This document shows, piece after piece, positions 1 through 8,181 of a stretch of 64,000 nt of DNA; within the stretch, counting starts at the first letter, position 1, and each line of letters opens with the position of its first letter. The stretch is from Bacteroidales bacterium UBA2939 (GTDB lineage Bacteria > Bacteroidota > Bacteroidia > Bacteroidales > P3), in the NCBI GenBank assembly GCA_002349055.1, contig DECD01000014.1:54410-118409 (forward strand). Direction: 5' to 3'. Position numbers and translations under genes: made by a program. The notes beneath the pieces were generated by a model. That model saw nothing but the letters and a program-made list of their open reading frames with translations. It was not told the DNA's origin and ran no database searches.

Positions 1-1380
1 CACGCGCGAGGCCACCTGGGTAAGACCCGTGGTGCCGGGATTCGAGGTCAGCGAGTCGAGGGTGGTATGCCCCATATAGATGCTGAGGGTGCGGGTGACG
101 GGGGAGGCGTTGGCGGGCAGGTAGCGGTGCAAGGCAATGCCGCGGAGGGTGTCCATGCTGTAGAGCACGTCGGCATCGTAGCGCACCACGCTATAGCTGA
201 CGCCGTAGGCGCTGGCCATGGGGTAGTCGGACGAGTGGTCGTTGGCACCGCTGTAGAGCTCGGTCTCGCCGCAGTTGGTGAAGATGACGCTGCTGCTGAC
301 GGCCTCGGCGGTATCATTCTCGCAGAGGGTCGAGAGTGTCAGCTCGTACTGGTGCGTGCGGTCGAGGCCGGTGAAGATGTAGGAGGTGCCGACGACAGAC
401 TCCGCCACGACGACATTGTCCTCGGTCAGGTCGGTCAAGACAGCCCAGACGCCGGTGGCGGCGTGGCCGTGGTTCTGATACTCCCACTGGAACGAGGCGG
501 CGTCGACGCTGGTGCCCACCTGGGTGAGGCCGGTGATGCTGTAGCAGGCCAGCTCGGTGGTGAAGGTGGCGGTGCGGGCGTCGCTGGTCTCGCCGCCGCC
601 GCAGAGGGTCTTCACCCACACATAGTACTGCGTGGCGGGTTCAAGGTCGGTGAGGGAGAGGTAGGTATAGGTGGTCTGCTCGGTCTCGGCCGAGTCGATA
701 TTGTTGACGGTGGCGTAGCTGACGGTGTAGCCCTGTGCGCCGTCGACACTGGGCCAGCTGACAGTGGCCGTGTTGGGGCCGATGTTCTCGACGCTGGCCG
801 AGGTGGGACGCGCGCAGCTGTTGAGGCTGACGATGACGAGGTCATCGAGGTAGGGGTTGTCGTTGCCGTAGCCAGTGCCGTAGTCGGCGGTGAAGATCAG
901 GTAACCCTGAGCTGACGGCAGGCCGCTGACGGTGTCGGTGCGCACCTCATAGGTGGTCCATGCGTAGCCAGGGGCATAGGAGCCGATGAGGTGGTAGGTA
1001 GTCAGGTCGGTGGCGTTGGTGGCGGCATAGAGCTTGAGGGTGCTCTTGTAGACCGTGAAACTCAGTTCCAGAGCGTTCAGCGGCGCGGAGATGAGCGGTG
1101 TGGCGGCACGCATAGTGCCTGTGCCGTCAGTACTGTTGCCGTTGAAGTTCAACACATTGCCGTGGGTTCCTCCAAAGCTGAAGACATTGGGGAGGAGGGC
1201 ATTGCCGCTCGTTACCGAGTTCACGCGGGTCCAGCAGGGTACGAAGTTGGTGCCGCCGGCGGTGAGGCTGTCGAAGTTCTCGCTCCAAGGGAGGGTGACG
1301 GCGCAGCTATCCTGGGCGCGGAGGCCGAGGGGTGCGACGGCCGCCACGAGGAGCAGCGCAAAGGTAATAATTCTTTTCAT
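1..1380 (-). CDS. Secreted adhesin-like protein with choice-of-anchor J and fibronectin III domains (C-terminus cut off)
   Basis: The reading frame starts at ATG 1380 and runs off the left edge, so 460 codons are visible and the C-terminus is missing. A signal peptide covers about residues 1-23 and ends in RAQ. It is followed near residue 32 by WSENFDS, the usual opening of choice-of-anchor J (cleaved-adhesin, MAM-like) beta-sandwich domains. Two fibronectin-III-like units follow, at roughly 190-270 and 275-365. This architecture is common among surface or secreted proteins exported by the type IX system; the expected sorting domain would lie outside the window. The ligand cannot be inferred. 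No TAnnTTTG box was found just upstream. Confidence 0.8.
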   Translation of the reverse strand, partial: MKRIITFALLLVAAVAPLGLRAQDSCAVTLPWSENFDSLTAGGTNFVPCWTRVNSVTSGNALLPNVFSFGGTHGNVLNFNGNSTDGTGTMRAATPLISAPLNALELSFTVYKSTLKLYAATNATDLTTYHLIGSYAPGYAWTTYEVRTDTVSGLPSAQGYLIFTADYGTGYGNDNPYLDDLVIVSLNSCARPTSASVENIGPNTATVSWPSVDGAQGYTVSYATVNNIDSAETEQTTYTYLSLTDLEPATQYYVWVKTLCGGGETSDARTATFTTELACYSITGLTQVGTSVDAASFQWEYQNHGHAATGVWAVLTDLTEDNVVVAESVVGTSYIFTGLDRTHQYELTLSTLCENDTAEAVSSSVIFTNCGETELYSGANDHSSDYPMASAYGVSYSVVRYDADVLYSMDTLRGIALHRYLPANASPVTRTLSIYMGHTTLDSLTSNPGTTGLTQVASRV

Positions 1381-1474
1381 CATGTTATTATTTTTTGAAA
1401 GAGAACCCGTCGCGGGTTGGCGCGGCGGGTTCCGGATTGTCAAAGTATATGTTGGGTTGTGAATATTCGCTTCC

Positions 1475-1876
1475 CTAGCGGGTCTTCTTGCTGGCCTCCT
1501 TGGCCTCGACGGTCATGGTGGCGTGCGGCACAATCATCAGGCGCTCCTTGGGGATGAGCTTGCCCGTGGCCTGGCAGATGCCGTAGGTGCCATTCTCGAT
1601 GCGTATGAGTGCGGCGCGAAGATCGCGGATGAATTTCTGCTGACGGGCGGCAAGCTTCTGGTTTTCCTCCTTCAACAGCACATTGCTGCCTTCTTCGAGG
1701 GTCTTGAAGGTGGGAGCAGTGTCGGTCACGTCGTTCTCGCTGCCGGCAACGGCCTGCTGAAGCATCTCGAGGTCCTTCTCGGCCTTGGCTATCTTCTCCA
1801 GAATCAGCGCCTTGAACTCCTGCAACTCCTCGGGGGAGTAGCGGTTCTTCTCTTGGTGTTTAGTCTTTGCTTCCAT
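1475..1876 (-). CDS. TraR/DksA-family regulator lacking most zinc-finger cysteines
   Basis: 133 residues. A charged helical N-terminal half (about 15-95, with a coiled-coil look) is followed by the family signature YGICQATGKLIPKERL near residues 98-113. DksA/TraR proteins bind RNA polymerase through the secondary channel and modulate transcription, often with ppGpp. The classical C-x2-C...C-x2-C zinc site keeps only the first Cys here (GICQAT, then PHAT and VEAK), so a zinc finger is not expected; I recall the same form in other Bacteroidota proteins. It lies 69 nt after rimM and has its own TACTTTTG box at 1899-1906. The DNA-binding or RNA-polymerase role is inferred from the family. Confidence 0.8.
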   Translation of the reverse strand: MEAKTKHQEKNRYSPEELQEFKALILEKIAKAEKDLEMLQQAVAGSENDVTDTAPTFKTLEEGSNVLLKEENQKLAARQQKFIRDLRAALIRIENGTYGICQATGKLIPKERLMIVPHATMTVEAKEASKKTR

Positions 1877-1898
1877 CGTTTATAGATTTTTTCAAGGG

Positions 1899-1906
1899 CA
1901 AAAGTA
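1899..1906 (-). promoter_or_regulatory. -7 box of the DksA-like gene
   Basis: On the minus strand this reads TACTTTTG, matching the Bacteroidota -7 consensus TAnnTTTG. It lies 22 nt upstream of the DksA-like start codon at 1876, so this gene can be transcribed apart from rpsP-rimM. Confidence 0.5.
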
Positions 1907-1945
1907 GACAAAATATCTCACATAGAACGCAAAAACATTTCAACA

Positions 1946-2479
1946 CTATTTGTTAATATCGCCAAGATACAAATCAATCAACCCTTTAGGAGCGGAGATG
2001 TAGAGTATTTTTTGCTCGCGGTCGACCTTCTGTATCACCTCATCGATGACGGGAACGAGCACCTCGACGCCGTTTTTCACGATTTGGAACAGCGGCTGGG
2101 CGGGATACTCAATCACCTGCTCGAGGGTGCCGATGTCGCCCTTCTCGTCGTCTATCACCCTGAAGCCCACCACCTCGTGGAAATAGAACTTGTTGCCTTC
2201 GAGCTTGGGCAGCAGGTCGAGCGGCAGGTAGAGTTCGTGTCCGACAAGCGCCTGCGCCTGTTCGGTGCCAATCTCCTCGAAAGTCACAACGGCCTTGTTG
2301 CCATTGAGCTGGTCGATGTGGAAGAAATAGGGCACCAGTTTCCCCTTGACCTCCACAAAGGCGGAATCGAGCTCAAGATACTCCTCGGGGTCATCGACAT
2401 CGAGGAATAGCACCATTTGTCCCTTCACTCCCCAGGGCTTGGTAACGCGACCCAGATAGAAACAATCGTCTATGTTCAT
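1946..2479 (-). CDS. rimM: 16S rRNA-processing / 30S maturation factor RimM
   Basis: 177 residues, the usual RimM length. The N-terminal barrel opens with YLGRVTKPWGVKGQMV (residues 8-23), the conserved RimM start (GRI.K.hGi.G). A PRC-barrel-like half follows from about residue 95 and contains IGTLEQVIEYPAQPLF and VLVPVIDEVI. RimM binds ribosomal protein S19 and assists maturation of the 30S head. The gene follows rpsP, its usual partner, but the trmD and rplS genes that often complete this operon elsewhere are absent; a DksA-like gene comes next. The start ATG at 2479 is preceded by a repeat-filled spacer of about 120 nt. Confidence 0.95.
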   Translation of the reverse strand: MNIDDCFYLGRVTKPWGVKGQMVLFLDVDDPEEYLELDSAFVEVKGKLVPYFFHIDQLNGNKAVVTFEEIGTEQAQALVGHELYLPLDLLPKLEGNKFYFHEVVGFRVIDDEKGDIGTLEQVIEYPAQPLFQIVKNGVEVLVPVIDEVIQKVDREQKILYISAPKGLIDLYLGDINK

Positions 2480-2597
2480 AGAAATTAGGAATTAGAAATT
2501 AGGATTTTCAGGAATTTGATACTATAAAAAGAGAAATTAGGAATACTGCCGCGGCAGCCAATTCCTAATTTCTCATTTCAAATTCCTAATTACCGAT
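2480..2597. repeat. Inverted AATTAGGAATTAGAAATT microrepeat between rpsP and rimM
   Basis: Two repeat clusters face each other: AATTAGGAATTAGAAATTAG near 2487-2506, and its complementary form (AATTCCTAATTTCTCATTTC, then AATTCCTAATTACC) near 2560-2594. They could pair as a long hairpin in the rpsP-rimM transcript. Similar degenerate AATT-rich strings occur in other spacers of this window, for example near 6107-6140 and 20520-20585. Confidence 0.6.
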
Positions 2598-2601
2598 TGG
2601 A

Positions 2602-3153
2602 TTAAGCCTCGGCGGGAGCCTCGGTCTCGGCAGCGGGCTCGGCGTTCTCAGCGGCCTCGGCCTCAGCCTTGGCGGCAGCGGCGGCCTCGGCGGCAGCCTG
2701 ACGCTTGGCGGCGACGGCGGCAGCCTTGGTCTCGTTGGTCTTCTTCTCGGCCTCGAGACGAGCCTTGCGGGTGTTGCGGGCGTTGTTCTCAACGTCGCTC
2801 TTCTTGCTGTTGATCTTGGCCTCTTTGGCCTGCAGCCACTCGTTGAAACGCACATCGGCGGTCTCCTGGCTGATAGCACCCTTCTCGACGCCAATCTGGA
2901 GGTGACGGCGGAGCAGGACACCCTTATAACTGAGGATGCGACGGACAGTGTCGCTGGGCTGGGCACCATTCTTCACCCACTCGACGGCGCGGTCGAAGTT
3001 GAGGTCGATGGTGGCGGGGTTGGTCAACGGATTGTAAGTGCCAAGCTTCTCGATAAATTTTCCATCTCGAGGTGCACGACCATCCGCAACAACGATGTGG
3101 TAGAAAGGCTGATTCTTCTTACCATGACGCTGAAGTCTAATTCTTGCTGGCAT
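2602..3153 (-). CDS. rpsP: 30S ribosomal protein S16 with long Ala/Glu-rich tail
   Basis: 183 residues against about 80-90 in Escherichia coli. Residues 1-80 are the S16 core (MPARIRLQRHGKKNQPFYHIVVADGR..., then IEKLGTYNPL and GAQPSDTVRRIL). From about residue 115 comes a charged, then Ala/Glu-rich low-complexity tail (repeats of AAAEAAAAAKAEAE type), an extension known from Bacteroidota S16. S16 is a primary binder in 30S assembly. A TATCTTTG box stands at 3207-3214. The gene is transcribed with rimM and divergently from glmM. Confidence 0.96.
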   Translation of the reverse strand: MPARIRLQRHGKKNQPFYHIVVADGRAPRDGKFIEKLGTYNPLTNPATIDLNFDRAVEWVKNGAQPSDTVRRILSYKGVLLRRHLQIGVEKGAISQETADVRFNEWLQAKEAKINSKKSDVENNARNTRKARLEAEKKTNETKAAAVAAKRQAAAEAAAAAKAEAEAAENAEPAAETEAPAEA

Positions 3154-3206
3154 AATTGTTTGTTTTTTAAATGTTTATTACTATTTGTTGTTAAATTAAC
3201 AGACTG

Positions 3207-3214
3207 CAAAGATA
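3207..3214 (-). promoter_or_regulatory. -7 box of rpsP
   Basis: TATCTTTG on the minus strand, an exact match to the Bacteroidota -7 consensus, 53 nt before the rpsP start codon. Confidence 0.65.
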
Positions 3215-3272
3215 CAACTTTTTTTGAAACTGGTAAAATATTTTTTCTTCCAGGACTGAAATGTTAAAAAGT

Positions 3273-3311
3273 CGGAGTTGATACGGAGTTGACTCGGAGT
3301 TGATACGGAGG
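3273..3311. repeat. 11-nt tandem repeat (CGGAGTTGATA family)
   Basis: About three and a half copies of an 11-nt unit alternating CGGAGTTGATA and CGGAGTTGACT. The same unit in reverse complement (TATCAACTCCG, TGTCAACTCCG) recurs at 20599-20640 and 55518-55551. Confidence 0.8.
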
Positions 3312-3454
3312 ATTCACGACCTTGGGGTTGAGGATGGATTTGTTTGTTTTCATCTTTTTTACTCTCGCGGGGCAATAAAAAAAGGTAAGATGCGTTATTT
3401 CAAAGCAAAAATCGTATAATTAATTATAGAATCGATAACTAATAAGCGCGTATT

Positions 3455-4843
3455 ATGAGCTTGATAAAATCCATCTCCGGTATCCGCGGCACCATCGGTG
3501 GCCCGGCAGGCGAGGGCCTCACTCCCCTCGACGTTGTTAAATTCACTTCCGCTTTCGCCACCTTCTTGAAAGGTGCCAATCCCGGCCGTCGGCTGCGCCT
3601 GGCTGTGGGTCGCGACGCACGCCTGAGCGGCGCTATGGTTGACCGCCTCGTCGTCGGCACCCTGCAAGGCATGGGCGTCGATGTGCTGGAGACCGGCCTC
3701 AGCACCACCCCCACCACCGAGATGACCGTCATCGACGGCCATTGCGACGGCGGCATCATCATCACCGCCAGCCACAACCCCAAGCACTGGAACGCCCTCA
3801 AGTTGCTGAATGCCAAGGGCGAATTCATCTCCGATGCCGAGGGCAAGGAGGTGCTGCGCCTCGCAGAATCGCAGGAAATCAACTATGCCGAGGTCGACGA
3901 CCTGGGACAGGTGACCGTCGAGGATGACTGGATTGACCGCCATATCGAGCGCGTGCTCGGGCTTAAACTGGTTGACGTTGAAGCTATCAAGAAGGCCAAC
4001 TTCAAGGTGGCCGTCGATGCCGTCAACTCCACCGGCGGCTTGGCCATCCCGCGCCTGCTGCGCAAACTGGGTGTGAAAGAGGTGGTTGAACTCAACTGCG
4101 ACCCCACCGGCCATTTCGCCCACAACCCCGAACCCATCCCGCAAAACCTCACGCAAATCTCCGACTGCGTGCGCGACAACCACTGCGACCTCGGCATCGT
4201 GGTCGACCCCGATGTGGACCGTCTGGCACTGGTATGCGAGACTGGCGAGATGTTCGGCGAGGAGTACACGCTGGTCAGCGTGGCCGACTACGTGCTGCAG
4301 CACACGCCGGGCAACACGGTGAGCAACCTCTCGTCGTCCAGGGCTTTGCGCGACGTGACGCGCCGCTATGCCGGCTGCGAGTACAATGCCGCCGCCGTGG
4401 GCGAGGTGAACGTCACCACGCTGATGCGCAAGACCAACGCCATCATCGGCGGCGAGGGCAACGGCGGTGTCATCTACCCCGAGCTACACTACGGCCGCGA
4501 CGCCCTCGTGGGTGTGGCTCTGTTCCTCACCCTCCTCGCCAAGCGGGGCATGAAGGTGAGCGAGTTAAGGAAGACCTATCCCGAGTATATCATCTCGAAG
4601 AACCGCAAAGACCTGACGCCCGACATGGATGTCGACGCCCTGCTGGCCAAGGTGGCCAAACTCTACAACGGCATGACTGGTGTAGAAAAGGTGACCACCA
4701 TAGATGGCGTGAAGATTGACTTTGCCGACGGCTGGGTGCACCTCCGCAAGAGCAACACCGAACCCATCATCCGCATCTACAGCGAAGCCGCCACCGAAGC
4801 CCGCGCCAACGAGCTGGCGCAGCAGGTGATGCAGCAGATTTGA
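3455..4843 (+). CDS. glmM: Phosphoglucosamine mutase
   Basis: 462 residues, full length for the alpha-D-phosphohexomutase superfamily. It converts glucosamine-6-phosphate to glucosamine-1-phosphate on the way to UDP-GlcNAc, peptidoglycan and LPS. Visible landmarks: the N-terminal SGIRGT, the phosphoserine loop TASHNP (about residues 104-109, Ser106), the metal loop DPDVDR (about 252-257), the sugar-recognition loop GEGNGG (about 336-341) and the phosphate-binding KSNTEP (about 431-436). The gene stands alone on the plus strand, divergent from rpsP, and ends at a shared bidirectional terminator. A phosphomannomutase activity cannot be excluded by motif alone. Confidence 0.9.
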   Translation: MSLIKSISGIRGTIGGPAGEGLTPLDVVKFTSAFATFLKGANPGRRLRLAVGRDARLSGAMVDRLVVGTLQGMGVDVLETGLSTTPTTEMTVIDGHCDGGIIITASHNPKHWNALKLLNAKGEFISDAEGKEVLRLAESQEINYAEVDDLGQVTVEDDWIDRHIERVLGLKLVDVEAIKKANFKVAVDAVNSTGGLAIPRLLRKLGVKEVVELNCDPTGHFAHNPEPIPQNLTQISDCVRDNHCDLGIVVDPDVDRLALVCETGEMFGEEYTLVSVADYVLQHTPGNTVSNLSSSRALRDVTRRYAGCEYNAAAVGEVNVTTLMRKTNAIIGGEGNGGVIYPELHYGRDALVGVALFLTLLAKRGMKVSELRKTYPEYIISKNRKDLTPDMDVDALLAKVAKLYNGMTGVEKVTTIDGVKIDFADGWVHLRKSNTEPIIRIYSEAATEARANELAQQVMQQI

Positions 4844-4880
4844 AGTAAGAAGTAAGAAGTAAGAGCTAAGAAGTAAGAGG
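4842..4880. repeat. AAGTAAGAAGTAAGAG microrepeat after glmM
   Basis: Four to five imperfect copies of an 8-9-nt AAGTAAGA/AGCTAAGA unit directly after the glmM stop and before the terminator. It is another example of the short degenerate tandem repeats scattered through the window. Confidence 0.6.
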
Positions 4881-4905
4881 GCTGGCGTTTGGTTGCGTCA
4901 GCCCT
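4878..4905. terminator. Bidirectional intrinsic terminator between glmM and the glycosyltransferase gene
   Basis: Arms AGGGCTGGCG and CGTCAGCCCT (9 of 10 pair) around a 7-nt loop, with a T-rich flank. The convergent glycosyltransferase gene ends inside the right arm (stop at 4898-4900), so the hairpin overlaps its last codons. Confidence 0.6.
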
Positions 4906-5902
4906 TTATTGGTTCAGAAAGCAGCCGTTTGATTTGTGTCACAGCAGGCCAAACATAACGGCAGAATTCGGGATACAAATTCAGATAAATAGCCAAATAA
5001 GAAGCCTTATCTTGCAAAGAAAGATAAGGGCATCCAAAAATATGGCGATTGATTTCGGGGTATGTAGATAGGTATTGATTTCGTCCCTTACGCTGTCTTA
5101 ACTTCCCTTGCAATTTGAAGCGAACATAAAACTTCATCCATATCAAATCGTTGGCAACAGCTAAATTACGCGACAAAACATAATCCTCCACAAATTTAAA
5201 ATTGGCCATACACTGACGAAGTCCCTCATCACAACTGTTCTCGCTGAGATGCTTGGTCAAAGAGTTGGGATTATGGCGGTAATAATATAAAGGCTCGTGG
5301 AGGAAATTCACCACCTGGCAAAGAGCTTGGGTCTGCGTTGACTGAACCCAGTCTTCTAGATAATATTCCGTAGGAAAATCCACTTGGCGATAAATCTCTG
5401 TACGAGTGAGACGAGTCCATACACATGGGCTGAACAATCTGTGCAGAAAACCCCGCACCAAATCGCCATCGGCGGGTTCATGATTACGACGGCGAAACCT
5501 TTTTTTCCCATTAGTGCGGTAAAAATCACAAATCACCATGTCGGCATCGTTCGATTTGGCGCTAAGGTACATCTTCTCGTACATGGTGGGGTCGCACCAG
5601 TCATCGCTGTCGCAGTGGGCAACATATTCTGCATTGATATGGCCAAGACCTGTTTTGCGGGCGGTGGGAAGTCCTTTGTTGACCTCGTGATGTACCACAG
5701 AAACCTGTGTTGCCCGCTCGGGATGGCGGGCAAGCACGGTGTTGAGAATGTCGATACTATTGTCAGGAGATGCGTCGTCCACAAAGACGAACTGCATATC
5801 ATCTAGGGTCTGCGTCATAAGACTCTCGGCGCATCGTTCAATATAGGGGGCCACGTTCCATATCGGGACGACGACCCCCACTTTAGCTGTGTGATCTGTC
5901 AT
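4898..5902 (-). CDS. Family 2 glycosyltransferase
   Basis: 334 residues with a GT-A fold start: VGVVVPIWNVAPYIERCAES (residues 9-28), then FVFVDDASPDNS (about 38-49) and the metal-binding acidic motif CDSDDW (about 117-122). GT2 enzymes transfer a sugar from a nucleotide-sugar donor, usually in LPS, capsule or exopolysaccharide synthesis. The acceptor and sugar cannot be read from sequence. The C-terminal third is helical and basic and has no clear membrane segment. Its ATG overlaps the stop of the upstream PspC gene by 4 nt (ATGA), so translation is probably coupled. No other sugar genes adjoin it here. Confidence 0.88.
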   Translation of the reverse strand: MTDHTAKVGVVVPIWNVAPYIERCAESLMTQTLDDMQFVFVDDASPDNSIDILNTVLARHPERATQVSVVHHEVNKGLPTARKTGLGHINAEYVAHCDSDDWCDPTMYEKMYLSAKSNDADMVICDFYRTNGKKRFRRRNHEPADGDLVRGFLHRLFSPCVWTRLTRTEIYRQVDFPTEYYLEDWVQSTQTQALCQVVNFLHEPLYYYRHNPNSLTKHLSENSCDEGLRQCMANFKFVEDYVLSRNLAVANDLIWMKFYVRFKLQGKLRQRKGRNQYLSTYPEINRHIFGCPYLSLQDKASYLAIYLNLYPEFCRYVWPAVTQIKRLLSEPIKG

Positions 5903-6117
5903 CTTTCAAATTGGTTGTCTTCTGGGGCGGCGATCCAGACGATGAGGTAGGCCCAGAAGCCGAAGGTGCCGCAGAGGAGGGCCAGAAGGAAGATGATACG
6001 GACGACCGTGGGGTCGATGTTGAGATAATTGGCTATGCCGCCGCAGACACCGGCAATCTTGCGTTCGGTGAGGCTGCGGGTAAGACGTCTATAACTGTTG
6101 TTTTCCATAATTTTCAA
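5899..6117 (-). CDS. Small PspC-domain membrane protein
   Basis: 72 residues. It shows the PspC pattern: RRLTRSLTERKIAGVCGGIANYL, then DPTVVRIIFLL and a hydrophobic stretch (about residues 39-65) ending WIAAPED. PspC proteins sit in the inner membrane; in Escherichia coli the family takes part in the phage-shock envelope-stress response, while the role of these short stand-alone versions in Bacteroidota is not established. It lies 19 nt downstream of the M3 peptidase gene and overlaps the glycosyltransferase start by 4 nt, so it belongs to the same minus-strand run. Confidence 0.85.
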   Translation of the reverse strand: MKIMENNSYRRLTRSLTERKIAGVCGGIANYLNIDPTVVRIIFLLALLCGTFGFWAYLIVWIAAPEDNQFER

Positions 6118-6136
6118 TTCTCAATTTTTCATTTTT

Positions 6137-8173
6137 TCAAAGCATTCCTTTGCGTTTGAGCAGAGCCTTGGGGCTGGGGTCTTTGCCGCGGAAGTCGCGG
6201 TAGAGGTCCATGGGCTCGACGGTGTAGCCGCTCTCGAGCAGGTGGCGGAACTTCTTGGCCAGCTCGGGATTGAATAGGTCGCCGCTCTCAGCGAAAGCCT
6301 CGAAAGCATCGGCATCGAGGATAGCCGTCCAGGTATAGCTGTAGTAGCCAGCGTCATATCCGGTGGTGAAGACATGCTGGAAGTAGGGCGAGCGGTAACG
6401 GCTGATAATCTCGGGGATGAGGCCGATTTTGTTCATGGCCTGCTCCTCGAACTTCAGCGGGTCGATAGCCTGCTTAGAGGTGAGCGAATAGTAGTCCATG
6501 TCGAGCAGCGAGGCGGCGAGGAGTTCGGTGGTCATGAAGCCCTGTCCATAGGTGGCTGCGGCCTCGATCTTCTTGATGAGGGCATCGGGGATGGCCTCGC
6601 CAGTCTGATAATGCTTGGCATACATCTTCATCACCTGCGGGTGGCGGCACCAGTTCTCCATGACCTGGCTGGGCAGTTCAACGAAGTCGCGCGGCACATT
6701 GGTACCGGCCAGCGTGGGATAGGTGCACTTGGATAGGAGTCCGTGGAGGGCGTGGCCAAACTCGTGGAAGAGGGTCTCGCTCTCGTCGAAGTTAAGCAGT
6801 GAAGGTTTGTCTGCCGTGGGCTTGGTGAAGTTGCAGACCACCTGGATGATGGGGATGATGTTGTTGCCTTCGAGGTCGCGGTGCTGGCCGCGGAACTCGG
6901 TCATCCAGGCACCGCTGCGTTTGCTGGCGCGGGGATGGAAGTCCATGTAAAGGATGCCGATAGTCTGGTCGCCGTCCTTGACCTCGAAGCAGCGGGCCTC
7001 TTTGTCGTAGGTGGGCAGGTCGGCGCGCTCGGTGAAGGTCAGGCCATAGAGCTTGTTGGCCACCATGAAGGCACCGGCACGGACGCTGTCGAGTGAGAAA
7101 TAGGGGCGCACCTCGGCATCGTCGAGAGCATACTTCTCGGCACGCAGCTTCTCGCTATAGTAGCGCCAATCCCAAGGCTGGAGCTTGGCGCCGGGCTCGT
7201 CCTTCTCAAGCATCTTCTGGTATTGGTCGCGCTCCTGCTTGGCCACCTTGAGGGCGGGTTCCCAGATGTCGAGGAGGCAACGGTACACATTGGCAGGGGT
7301 CTTGGCCAGGCAGTCATCGAGCACCCAGTCGGCATGGGTGGGGAAGCCGAGGATGTTGGCGCGCTCGAGGCGGAGGTTGACGAGGGTGTCGATAATCTTG
7401 GTGTTGTCATACTGGCCATTTTTGCAACGGTCGGTAAAGGCATGCCACACCTCCTCGCGGAGCTTGCGGTCGGCGCAGGTCTGCATGAAAGGCTCCCAGG
7501 TGGGCATGTCGAGGGTCACCTTGCTACCGTCGGGCAGTTCTTTGCTGTAAGCATTCGTGGCTTTGAGCACGTTCTGGGCGAAGCGCATGGTGAGCGAGGC
7601 AATCTGCTCGTTGAGCTGACGGAAGCGCTCCTGCTGTTCGGCAGGAACATTGGCACCGGAACGCACAAAGCCTTTGTAGGTCACCTCGAGAAGGCGCATC
7701 TGCTCGGGGTTGAGGTTCAAACTCTCACGCTGCTCATAGACAGCCTTGATGCGCTCAAAGAGTTTGGCATTGAGGGCAATGTCGTCGCCATGGGCGGAGA
7801 GCAGCGGGGTCACCTTCTCCTCGATGGCCTCCATCTCGGGACTGTTTTCGCACTCGGAAAGATTGAAGAAGACGCTGCTGACCTCTTTGAGCAGCTGGCC
7901 GCTGTACTCATAGGCAAGAATGGTGTTCTCGAAAGTCGGGGCGTCGGGATTATTGACGATGGCATCGATTTCGGCCTTCTGGCGAGCCATACCCTCCTCG
8001 AAGGCTGGCATATAGTGCTCGGTCTGGATGCGCGAGAAGTCGGGGATGTTGTACGGGGTGTTCCACTCCGCAAAGAAGGGGTTGTCCATGGTTTGGGTGT
8101 CTTTGTTTTTGCAGCCGGCAACCATCAGGAGTGCCAGCGCGGGAATTAATAATGTACGTTTCATAGATATCAT
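6137..8173 (-). CDS. M3-family (thimet oligopeptidase-like) metallopeptidase lipoprotein
   Basis: 678 residues, a normal length for oligopeptidase A / dipeptidyl carboxypeptidase (Dcp) relatives. The zinc site HEFGH lies in ETLFHEFGHALHG (about residues 466-478), with the downstream Glu region following. The N-terminus (MISMKRTLLIPALALLMVAG then CKNK) is a lipoprotein signal peptide with Cys about residue 21, which places the enzyme in the periplasm or outer membrane, where it would trim short peptides. M3 versus Dcp subgroup is not certain; ARCFEVKDGDQTIGILYMDF-type sequence fits Dcp. The start lies 8 nt after the upstream thioredoxin-like gene, so the two are probably co-transcribed. Confidence 0.92.
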   Translation of the reverse strand: MISMKRTLLIPALALLMVAGCKNKDTQTMDNPFFAEWNTPYNIPDFSRIQTEHYMPAFEEGMARQKAEIDAIVNNPDAPTFENTILAYEYSGQLLKEVSSVFFNLSECENSPEMEAIEEKVTPLLSAHGDDIALNAKLFERIKAVYEQRESLNLNPEQMRLLEVTYKGFVRSGANVPAEQQERFRQLNEQIASLTMRFAQNVLKATNAYSKELPDGSKVTLDMPTWEPFMQTCADRKLREEVWHAFTDRCKNGQYDNTKIIDTLVNLRLERANILGFPTHADWVLDDCLAKTPANVYRCLLDIWEPALKVAKQERDQYQKMLEKDEPGAKLQPWDWRYYSEKLRAEKYALDDAEVRPYFSLDSVRAGAFMVANKLYGLTFTERADLPTYDKEARCFEVKDGDQTIGILYMDFHPRASKRSGAWMTEFRGQHRDLEGNNIIPIIQVVCNFTKPTADKPSLLNFDESETLFHEFGHALHGLLSKCTYPTLAGTNVPRDFVELPSQVMENWCRHPQVMKMYAKHYQTGEAIPDALIKKIEAAATYGQGFMTTELLAASLLDMDYYSLTSKQAIDPLKFEEQAMNKIGLIPEIISRYRSPYFQHVFTTGYDAGYYSYTWTAILDADAFEAFAESGDLFNPELAKKFRHLLESGYTVEPMDLYRDFRGKDPSPKALLKRKGML

Positions 8174-8181
8174 TTATTACC

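Larger units (their letters stand above)
3154..3454. other. Divergent intergenic region between rpsP and glmM
   Basis: Holds the rpsP promoter (TATCTTTG on the minus strand, 3207-3214) and an 11-nt tandem repeat (CGGAGTTGATA / CGGAGTTGACT units, 3273-3311). I saw no convincing TAnnTTTG box for glmM in 3330-3450 and no further gene. Confidence 0.6.
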
